This document shows, piece by piece, positions 1 through 4,691 of a stretch of DNA of 5,056 nucleotides (position 1 is the first letter of the stretch; the number at the start of each line of letters is the position of its first letter). Location of the stretch: the NCBI GenBank assembly GCA_934141445.1, contig CAKPCF010000042.1, positions 1-5,056 on the forward strand, given 5' to 3'. A program made the translations under genes and the position numbers. Origin of the DNA: an uncultured Clostridia bacterium (GTDB lineage Bacteria > Bacillota > Clostridia > TANB77 > CAG-508). Under the pieces are notes generated by a model that saw only the letters and a program-made list of their open reading frames with translations, had not been told where the DNA came from and ran no database searches.

Positions 1-1692
1 ATGTCAGGTTTAACAGGAACACCTAATATTCCAGCAACAGTAAAGAAAATAGGAAATGATGCATTTAATAATTGTAGTGGATTAACAGGAACTTTAACAA
101 TACCAAGTATATGTGAATCAATTGGGGATAGAGCTTTTAATAAGTGCATAGGATTAACTTTATTAGAGTTGGATACAAGTAGTAATGGAAAATTACAAAG
201 TATAGGTGAGTATGCTTTTTATGGTTGTGTTAATTTATCTAATATAGATTTAAGATTTCCAAGTACACTTACTAATATTGGAGGTCATAGTTTTAGATAT
301 TGCGGAAAGATAACAGGTATTTTATATATACCAGAAAAAGTTACTTTAATAAAAGAAAGAAGCTTTGATCATTGTGGAATAACTAATATATATTTTAATA
401 AAGCAACTGAAATAGAAGATGCAGCTTTTTACTGCAGTGGAATTGTTGGAAAATTAGTTATACCAGACAGTGTTATTTCAATAGGAGATGCTGCTTTTGG
501 GTGGTGTAAAAAAATTACAGAAATAGTAATTGGAAATAAACTTTCTTACATTTCTAAGTATTGTTTTATTGAGTGTACAAATATAGAGAAGATAGTGATG
601 CCATCTGCAATTGCTAAAATAGGCGAATTAGCATTTTCGAACTGTACGTCATTGTCAAAACTAGGAAATAATGAAACAAGTGATATAATAGAATATTTAA
701 AGACGACTAATGTAACCAATATTGGAAATAGAGCATTTAGTGGTTGCTCTGCATTAAGGGGTACTTTTTATAATAGATTAACTACAAATGGAGGAGTATG
801 TACATTAGGTGATGCTATATTTTTTGAAACAGGAGTTACAACTACAATTGATTTAGCTACAGGACTAGAAAAACTTAATAATGGAACTTATAAGATAAAA
901 GATTCAGCATATACAGGTGCAACAAACTTAACAGGTAAAATTGATTTATCTAATATACAGTTAGATAATGGACAACTGGCAACAATTACACAAATAGGAA
1001 ATAATGCATTTTATGGTTGTTCTGAGATTACAGAAATTATCGTACCAGACACGGTTACTAATATAGGTGGTGCGGCATTTTATGGATGTAAAAAATTAAC
1101 AAATATAAAATTATCAAATTCTATTAATTTGATAGATAATGATATGTTTTATGATTGTATTGCACTTGAAAGAATAGATTTACCTAAAGGTATAACTTCA
1201 ATAGGCAATAGAGCTTTTTCTAGTTCTGGAGTAAAGAGAATTGATATACCAGATAGTGTAACTAAAATTGGTAATAATGTATTTGTAAGCTCTAAACTTG
1301 AAAATATAAATTTTGGAGAAAATAGCGAATTAACCACAATGGGTGGTACCGTTTTTATGTATACAGATAATTTGTTACGAATTGAACTACCATCAAAGTT
1401 AAAAACAATTTTAGATAATACTTTTATGGGTTGTACTAATTTGGAAAGTGTAAAGTTCAAAGGTGATATTACTAATATAGGAAGTGCCGTATTTTATGAA
1501 TGCTCAAATTTGAAGAAAGTAATATTTGCAGATACAACTAAAGTTAGATCAATAGGTGATAATGCTTTTTATAACTGTACTTCATTAAATTTAGTTTTTC
1601 GACTTACATCAAATGTGTCAATAGGAAAAAATGCTTTTAAAGATAAAGGGGGAAATAATCTTTCTGGTATAAAATTGGAGTTTGTAAATTAG
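1..1692 (+). CDS. BspA-type leucine-rich repeat (LRR_5) surface protein, 5' end probably missing
   Basis: Almost the whole 563-residue visible product is a tandem array of about 21 repeats of roughly 23 residues with the pattern IGxxAFxxCxxLTxIxIPxSVTx. The AF/VF core recurs near residues 21, 45, 72, 142, 165, 211, 245, 336, 359, 405, 427, 451, 474, 497, 522 and 545. This is the Treponema pallidum/BspA LRR class (Pfam LRR_5), usually found in secreted or surface proteins that bind host or bacterial partners. Residues about 250-330 keep the register only loosely and look like degenerate repeats. The frame is open from base 1, and the first residues (MSGLTGT) match the inside of a repeat (compare NCSGLTGT at 24-31). 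The ATG at base 1 is therefore probably internal and the gene starts upstream of the window. No signal peptide is visible. The protein ends in the last repeat without an LPXTG motif or wall-binding domain, so any secretion or anchoring signal must be N-terminal. The exact ligand is unknown. Confidence 0.9.
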   Translation: MSGLTGTPNIPATVKKIGNDAFNNCSGLTGTLTIPSICESIGDRAFNKCIGLTLLELDTSSNGKLQSIGEYAFYGCVNLSNIDLRFPSTLTNIGGHSFRYCGKITGILYIPEKVTLIKERSFDHCGITNIYFNKATEIEDAAFYCSGIVGKLVIPDSVISIGDAAFGWCKKITEIVIGNKLSYISKYCFIECTNIEKIVMPSAIAKIGELAFSNCTSLSKLGNNETSDIIEYLKTTNVTNIGNRAFSGCSALRGTFYNRLTTNGGVCTLGDAIFFETGVTTTIDLATGLEKLNNGTYKIKDSAYTGATNLTGKIDLSNIQLDNGQLATITQIGNNAFYGCSEITEIIVPDTVTNIGGAAFYGCKKLTNIKLSNSINLIDNDMFYDCIALERIDLPKGITSIGNRAFSSSGVKRIDIPDSVTKIGNNVFVSSKLENINFGENSELTTMGGTVFMYTDNLLRIELPSKLKTILDNTFMGCTNLESVKFKGDITNIGSAVFYECSNLKKVIFADTTKVRSIGDNAFYNCTSLNLVFRLTSNVSIGKNAFKDKGGNNLSGIKLEFVN

Positions 1693-1713
1693 TATATATA
1701 TTGAAAATAAATG

Positions 1714-1750
1714 AAAGACATAGAGTTAAGATTACTTTATGTCTTTTTCT
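1714..1750 (+). terminator. Intrinsic terminator of the LRR gene
   Basis: The arm AAAGACATAGAGT (1714-1726) pairs with ACTTTATGTCTTT (1734-1746) to give a 13-bp stem with one G-U pair and a 7-nt loop. It is followed by TTCTT. It lies 22 bases after the LRR stop codon and closes that transcription unit. Confidence 0.88.
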
Positions 1751-1752
1751 TA

Positions 1753-1779
1753 TTTGTCGAAAGTGCAAATTTTGTCGAA
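1753..1779 (+). promoter_or_regulatory. Two tandem Spo0A-box-like motifs
   Basis: The 9-mer TTTGTCGAA occurs at 1753-1761 and again at 1771-1779, in the same orientation with starts 18 bases apart. Its core TGTCGAA matches the established 0A box consensus (TGNCGAA) of Spo0A in Bacillus and Clostridium. The pair lies between the LRR terminator and a sigma-A-like promoter whose -35 begins 31 bases after the second box, so it could control that promoter. The motif match is seen directly. Spo0A binding is inference. Confidence 0.5.
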
Positions 1780-1809
1780 CGAATATTTTGGAAAATAGAT
1801 TGATTTTTG

Positions 1810-1838
1810 TTGACAATGAGTAAAAATCGTATTACTAT
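1810..1838 (+). promoter_or_regulatory. Sigma-A-type promoter with no clear gene immediately downstream
   Basis: There is a perfect -35 TTGACA at 1810-1815, a 17-base spacer, and a -10 TACTAT at 1833-1838 (4 of 6). Transcription would begin near 1845. The next convincing gene starts at 2220, about 375 bases later. The product is therefore either a long leader feeding the nuclease gene or a noncoding RNA whose 3' end I cannot locate. Confidence 0.5.
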
Positions 1839-2138
1839 ATAAACACTTTAGAACGAGTTTAAGATTCAAAATTATTTATGTTCAAAAGAAATTTTAAATC
1901 AAATTATTATTTCAAAAATATTATTGATGTCAAAATGAATTTAAGTCATATTCTTTTAATTCAATTGTTCAATAAAATAATCAAAAATTTATAGAAGTAC
2001 TAATAAATGTAATAAGATTCGTAAAATAAAATATAGCAAAAAACACACTAAAACATGAGATTTTAAATATTTGTAAATAAAGGGAAGGGAGGAAATATTT
2101 TATAGAATATAAAGTTAATTCATAAAAAAAGAAATATA
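1839..2138. other. Noncoding, very AT-rich intergenic stretch
   Basis: No supported gene lies here. The longest forward reading frame noticed (ATG at 1878, 38 codons, ending 1994) has no Shine-Dalgarno sequence and low-complexity composition. No strong hairpin with a T-tract was found. The one notable element is the purine tract AGGGAAGGGAGGA at 2081-2093, a strong Shine-Dalgarno-like sequence with no ATG, GTG or TTG at a usable distance behind it. Confidence 0.6.
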
Positions 2139-2166
2139 TTGAGAAATAATTTGAAATAAATATAAT
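2139..2166 (+). promoter_or_regulatory. Probable promoter of the Rpn nuclease gene
   Basis: The -35 TTGAGA (2139-2144, 5 of 6) is followed by a 16-base spacer and a perfect -10 TATAAT (2161-2166). The predicted start near 2172-2173 gives a leader of about 47 bases before the ATG at 2220. This makes it a better match for the nuclease gene than the promoter at 1810. Confidence 0.6.
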
Positions 2167-2170
2167 TTTG

Positions 2171-2220
2171 TATTCTTTTAATTTGTTTTAAAGAATAAAT
2201 AAAAGGAAGGAAACAAATTA
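2171..2220 (+). promoter_or_regulatory. Foldable leader with overlapping stems around the nuclease ribosome-binding site
   Basis: Two pairings are visible. The first joins TATTCTTT (2171-2178) to AAAGAATA (2190-2197), an 8-bp hairpin with an 11-base loop. The second joins TAATTTGTTT (2179-2188), which is the loop of the first, to AAACAAATTA (2211-2220), a perfect 10-bp match covering the whole spacer between the Shine-Dalgarno GGAAGG (2205-2210) and the ATG, including its A. Together they form an H-type pseudoknot topology. Because no base separates 2178 from 2179, the two full stems probably compete rather than coexist. Pairing of the second stem should hinder initiation. The base pairing is seen directly; a regulatory role is inference. 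Confidence 0.4.
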
Positions 2221-3134
2221 TGTATTATAGAGAAAATAAAGAAGAAAAAATAGAAAAATTAAAAGAATGGGGAATGTATACACCAACTAATGATGTAATA
2301 TTCAAGTATTTATTTGGAAGAGAGCAAAATAAGAAATTGCTAGAAGGGCTAATAAAAGCTTTTTTAGGAATGGAAGTAGAGATAAGAGAAGTACAAGAAG
2401 AAAGTACAATGCCAAGTAGTTACATAGGAGGAAAAGAATTTAGATTAGATATATTAGCAAAAACAAAAGAAGGTATGCTTATAGATATAGAAGTACAAAC
2501 TCAAGACTATAAAGAAATAGCAGATAGACTAGCATTGTATCCATCAAGAATGGGAAGTAATGAATTAAAAAAAGGAGAAGAATATAAAAAAGTAAAAAGA
2601 GTAATATCAATGTGGATATTCAAAGAATATTTTGAATTAACAAAAGAAGATGAAGAATATATAACAACATGGAATTGGCGAGAAAAAAGTAGCCAAAAAG
2701 TGTTGACTGACGAGCAAGAAATTGATATAGTTGAGTTAGGAAAGATAAAAAAATACATGGAAGAAGGAAAAATAAGTCCAAAGAGTGAAGTTGGGATGTG
2801 GACGAGATTTCTATTGAATCCAGGAGAAATAGGGGAGGAAGATATGGAAGAGAATGAGACAATAAAGACAGCAAAGCAGGAATATGAAAAATCAACCCAA
2901 AGTGAGCCATTGCTAGATGATGCATTTTATTTTGCATTAAAGAGATGGGAAGATGCAGCAATAAAAAGAGAAGAGAGAGAAACAGGCAGAGCAGAAGGAT
3001 TAGCAGAGGGCGAAAGGAAAAATAAAATAGAAATGGCTAAAAAAATGTTAAAAAATGGAGAATGCATAGAAAAAATAAAAGAATATACAGAATTAACAGA
3101 AGAAGAAATAACCAATATAGAAAATTTAAAATAA
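2220..3134 (+). CDS. Rpn-family recombination-promoting nuclease / putative transposase (PD-(D/E)XK)
   Basis: The 304-residue product has the Rpn/PDDEXK_2 layout. The N-terminal TNDVIFKYLFG motif (residues 23-33) is followed by the catalytic core FRLDILA (D77) and IDIEVQ (E91, with Q93 in the usual lysine place), then the helical YPSRM region near 107-111. The C-terminal tail is ETGRAEGLAEGE (253-264) followed by a helical MAKKML...EYTELTEEEI segment (272-299). Rpn proteins are cytoplasmic DNA endonucleases first linked to RecA-independent recombination and later to phage defence. They are often annotated as transposases, but no terminal repeats flank this gene. The start is supported by AAGGAAGG at 2203-2210, 9 bases before the ATG. 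The length is normal for the family and there is no frameshift. No terminator follows; the next cassette starts at once. An internal start at codon 209 may give a second product. Confidence 0.92.
   Translation: MYYRENKEEKIEKLKEWGMYTPTNDVIFKYLFGREQNKKLLEGLIKAFLGMEVEIREVQEESTMPSSYIGGKEFRLDILAKTKEGMLIDIEVQTQDYKEIADRLALYPSRMGSNELKKGEEYKKVKRVISMWIFKEYFELTKEDEEYITTWNWREKSSQKVLTDEQEIDIVELGKIKKYMEEGKISPKSEVGMWTRFLLNPGEIGEEDMEENETIKTAKQEYEKSTQSEPLLDDAFYFALKRWEDAAIKREERETGRAEGLAEGERKNKIEMAKKMLKNGECIEKIKEYTELTEEEITNIENLK
2831..2839 (+). promoter_or_regulatory. Intragenic Shine-Dalgarno sequence inside the nuclease gene
   Basis: AGGGGAGGA contains GGAGG at 2834-2838, five bases before an in-frame ATG at 2844. 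It is a better Shine-Dalgarno match than the gene's own site (GGAAGG). It is built from the codons ggg and gag for Gly205 and Glu206, whereas gga and gaa encode Gly202 and Glu203 just before. Confidence 0.5.
2844..3134 (+). CDS. Possible intragenic small Rpn protein (C-terminal 96 residues)
   Basis: An ATG at codon 209 of the nuclease gene, in the same frame, sits five bases after GGAGG. Translation from it would yield a 96-residue acidic, helical protein that lacks the D77/E91/Q93 nuclease core and keeps the C-terminal segment. In E. coli, Rpn genes are known to encode such small in-frame C-terminal proteins from internal starts, and these block the toxicity of the full-length nuclease. By analogy this could be an antitoxin-like partner. 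The ribosome site and start are seen directly. Expression and function are inference, and the site could be a coincidence of a glutamate/glycine-rich codon run. Confidence 0.4.
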   Translation: MEENETIKTAKQEYEKSTQSEPLLDDAFYFALKRWEDAAIKREERETGRAEGLAEGERKNKIEMAKKMLKNGECIEKIKEYTELTEEEITNIENLK

Positions 3135-3160
3135 AACAATTTTGAGAGCCTTACAGATAC

Positions 3161-3189
3161 TTGATTATATTATCAATTTGTTGTATAAT
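3161..3189 (+). promoter_or_regulatory. Promoter of the beta-solenoid gene with an operator-like palindrome
   Basis: The -35 TTGATT (3161-3166), a 17-base spacer and a perfect -10 TATAAT (3184-3189) form a good sigma-A-type promoter. Transcription would start near 3196, about 40 bases before the ATG at 3235. The -35 and early spacer coincide with an imperfect palindrome, TTGAT-6-ATCAA (3161-3176). A second small inverted repeat, GTGTT-6-AACAC (3194-3209), lies at the predicted start. Either could be a repressor site; no family is assigned. Confidence 0.65.
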
Positions 3190-3234
3190 GCTGGTGTTCG
3201 AATAAACACGCTTTATGTAGAAAGGAAGTTTTGT

Positions 3235-4008
3235 ATGGACAACCGGAATATTGTGAGCAAAAAAATGTCAATGAGTTTGTTTGTTGAACCAGGAACTGAA
3301 TGGAGAGGAAACATTGAAATAGACGGAGATATATACTTTGGTGAGCGTTGCTCCGTTCTTGGAGATGTAATAGCAGGAAATGTATACTTTAGTGATGGAT
3401 GTGAAGTTAGAAATGTATTTGCTGAAGGTGATTTGCACTTTGGTAAATATTGTTCTGTAAAAGAAAATATAGTCGCAGAAAATGTGCACTTTGGTAACTG
3501 CTGTGAAGCTAAAGAAGTAGTTGCTAAAGCCGATTTTGAATGTGGCGACAGGAACAGCTTTACTAAAGTATTTGCTGAAGGATATGTCGAAGTTGGAAGT
3601 TATAATATTTTTCAAGAAATTCATGCAAAAGAAAGTGTAAGCATTTCTTGTTTTTCAAGGTTTGGAACAATTTATACTGATGCAAATGCATATATTGATA
3701 TGTATAATGATGGAAATTGTATAGCAGCCAATCTTGATGTTAAGGTAGGCGTGAAAAGCGATGTACAGGATATTTATTCTAAAAGAAATGTATACATAGA
3801 TTGGAGGTCTACAGTTACAAGAATAGAAGCAGATGGTTTGGTAGAGTTAAAACAGGATGCAATCGTTTACAATTGGATCTATACTTTTGGTAAAGTGATA
3901 CTCAAAACCGAGGCAAAGGTTTTCAGAAGGATTGTTGCAGAGAGTGTAGAGGCAGAAGGAAAATTTGAGTATGATTGTGAAGTAATGGAACTGGTTAAGG
4001 AAAAATAA
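3235..4008 (+). CDS. Bactofilin-like beta-solenoid (polymer-forming) protein
   Basis: The 257-residue product is nearly all one solenoid with a strict 17-residue period. The hydrophobic core position falls at residues 35, 52, 69, 86, 103, 120, 137, 154, 171, 188, 205 and 222 (F,F,F,F,C,V,I,I,V,I,L,I), giving about 12 coils without insertions. A short, mostly polar N-terminus (1-20) and a charged tail flank it. There is no signal peptide or membrane segment, so it is probably cytoplasmic. The closest family I can suggest is bactofilin (PF04519), whose right-handed beta-helices assemble end to end into filaments. FapA-like or other beta-helix proteins are alternatives. The ATG at 3235 is chosen because AAAGGAAG (3221-3228) precedes it by six bases. 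A TTG at 3142 would extend the frame but would overlap the promoter. Composition is GC-richer than the flanks: 3301-3360 and 3541-3600 each hold 25 G+C in 60 by hand count. Promoter and terminator are its own, which suggests transfer as a unit. Confidence 0.85.
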   Translation: MDNRNIVSKKMSMSLFVEPGTEWRGNIEIDGDIYFGERCSVLGDVIAGNVYFSDGCEVRNVFAEGDLHFGKYCSVKENIVAENVHFGNCCEAKEVVAKADFECGDRNSFTKVFAEGYVEVGSYNIFQEIHAKESVSISCFSRFGTIYTDANAYIDMYNDGNCIAANLDVKVGVKSDVQDIYSKRNVYIDWRSTVTRIEADGLVELKQDAIVYNWIYTFGKVILKTEAKVFRRIVAESVEAEGKFEYDCEVMELVKEK

Positions 4009-4035
4009 AAAGTTGATGTAATCTCATAATAAAAT

Positions 4036-4090
4036 CAGCAGGCCAATCATGCCATAAATATGGTGTGGTTGGCTTTGCTGTTTTAGTTTT
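4036..4090 (+). terminator. Strong intrinsic terminator of the solenoid gene
   Basis: A stem of about 20 bp (arms 4036-4055 and 4060-4080, a few G-U pairs, one bulged base) is capped by the 4-base loop AAAT. It is followed by TTTTAGTTTT. The arms CAGCA...CCAT and ATGG...TGCTG are much GC-richer than the surroundings, matching the composition of the gene it closes. Confidence 0.9.
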
Positions 4091-4210
4091 TAATTACAGA
4101 GTGATTTTTATGAAAAATCTGGAAATAAATGTTATTTTAATAGATAAAGTAATAGATATAGAATTTAGAAAATACTTTACCAGATATTCAAAGTAATTTA
4201 GCTCTACAAA

Positions 4211-4241
4211 AAAGCCTTTAAGCTCTATACTTAAAGGCTTT
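4211..4241 (-). terminator. Perfect 12-bp hairpin, terminator-like on the minus strand
   Basis: AAAGCCTTTAAG (4211-4222) pairs perfectly with CTTAAAGGCTTT (4230-4241) around a 7-base loop. Read leftward, the stem runs straight into a continuous T run (six A on the plus strand at 4208-4213, partly inside the arm). Read rightward, it is followed by CTAATATTT, a poor tail. It therefore looks like a terminator for leftward transcription, although no leftward gene is visible. Confidence 0.5.
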
Positions 4242-4405
4242 CTAATATTTATTAAAATTCTATCATTAGTGAGATTTGAAGTCAACAATTATAAAAATAA
4301 ATTTTAAAAAATTTCATAAAATAAAAAATTGAAAAGACACGAAAGTATAATAAAATATACTGTTTTGTGTCTTTTTATTTTTTTCTATAAGTATAGAGCT
4401 TAAAG
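4216..4405. repeat. 18-nt inverted repeat bounding a 190-bp segment
   Basis: CTTTAAGCTCTATACTTA at 4216-4233 is the exact reverse complement of TAAGTATAGAGCTTAAAG at 4388-4405. The left copy overlaps the 12-bp hairpin and the right copy lies beyond the rightward terminator. A related 9-mer, AGCTCTACA, also occurs at 4200-4208, 21 bases before AGCTCTATA at 4221. No flanking target-site duplication is evident, so a miniature transposable element is possible but unsupported. Confidence 0.6.
4332..4380 (+). terminator. Rightward intrinsic terminator with no adjacent gene
   Basis: AAAAGACACGAAA (4332-4344) pairs with TTTTGTGTCTTTT (4363-4375) with one G-U pair. After a 2-base bulge the stem continues as GTATA (4345-4349) with TATAC (4356-4360), loop ATAAAA. 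A tail of T, ATTT and further T residues follows. No gene on the plus strand ends near it, since the preceding gene already has its own terminator at 4036. It insulates the operon at 4463. Confidence 0.85.
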
Positions 4406-4462
4406 ATATAAAAAAATTAAAAAATATGAAAATGTATTGACTAAAGAGAAGAAGGAGGAATT

Positions 4463-4663
4463 ATGAGTAAAAATAATATTAAAATAATTGGAATAGTCAT
4501 AATTATATTGATTGTAATTATTTTGAAAGTGAGAAGTCTGAACACAGATAAGCAAGTATATAAACAAAATAGTATAGCATTACCAGAAAATCAAGTTTTA
4601 ATAGAAGAAAACAAAAATAAAATAAATGAATATGATTTTGAAGAATCTATTATGAATGATTGA
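4463..4663 (+). CDS. Small single-pass membrane protein of unknown function
   Basis: The gene has 67 codons including the stop by coordinates, with a visible 66-residue product. It is preceded by a near-ideal ribosome site, AAGGAGG at 4452-4458, four bases before the ATG. Residues about 8-22 are almost entirely I, V, L and G, forming one membrane segment after a short lysine-containing N-terminus. The remaining roughly 43 residues are polar and rich in N, E, K and D, and should lie outside the membrane by the positive-inside rule. There is no prepilin cleavage glycine and no lipobox cysteine. It is 28 bases upstream of a prepilin-like gene and is probably co-transcribed with it, so a role as an assembly or accessory factor for that system is possible. 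I do not recognise the family. Confidence 0.75.
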   Translation: MSKNNIKIIGIVIIILIVIILKVRSLNTDKQVYKQNSIALPENQVLIEENKNKINEYDFEESIMND

Positions 4664-4691
4664 CTACAAAGGCTAAATTTTGGAGGAAAAA

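Larger units (their letters stand above)
4091..4462. other. Noncoding stretch rich in inverted repeats
   Basis: No supported gene lies here. A 28-codon frame (4110-4196) has only a poor ribosome site. The leftward frame spanning about 4094-4288 runs through a perfect hairpin and is probably chance. The region holds a 12-bp hairpin, an 18-nt inverted repeat and a strong rightward terminator, listed separately. No convincing promoter was found for the operon starting at 4463. Confidence 0.6.

Noticed and set aside
1149..1460. Leftward open frame of about 100 codons inside the LRR gene
   Set aside because: It is fully antisense to a well-supported repeat gene, and its repetitive sequence mirrors the repeats. 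No ribosome site was evident.
1878..1994. Forward 38-codon frame downstream of the 1810 promoter
   Set aside because: No Shine-Dalgarno sequence precedes it and its lysine/asparagine/isoleucine composition is what random AT-rich DNA gives.
2220..3134. Nuclease gene as the transposase of an insertion sequence
   Set aside because: Despite the family's transposase label, no terminal inverted repeats or target duplications were seen around it, and Rpn proteins act as nucleases without such ends.
2507..3139. Three leftward open frames antisense to the nuclease gene
   Set aside because: They are shadows of a purine-rich coding strand, producing leucine/serine/phenylalanine-rich products with no recognisable domain.
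3194..3209. Possible LexA-type SOS box
   Set aside because: The Gram-positive LexA box has GAAC...GTTC order. Here the arms are GTGTT and AACAC, so only a generic inverted repeat is supported.
3142..3234. TTG-started N-terminal extension of the solenoid protein
   Set aside because: It would place the promoter (3161-3189) inside the coding region and has no ribosome site, whereas the ATG at 3235 has a good one.
3268..3624. Leftward open frame antisense to the solenoid gene
   Set aside because: Its periodic content only mirrors the 17-residue repeat of the plus-strand gene.
4110..4196. Forward 28-codon frame after the cassette terminator
   Set aside because: Only a weak GTGAT resembles a ribosome site. 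It is too short to judge and matches no family I recognise.
4094..4288. Leftward 64-codon open frame in the intergenic region
   Set aside because: It reads through the perfect 12-bp hairpin, has no clear ribosome site and is low in complexity.
4437..4442. TTGACT resembling a -35 element before the small membrane protein gene
   Set aside because: It lies about 20 bases before the ATG, leaving no room for a -10 and a leader.
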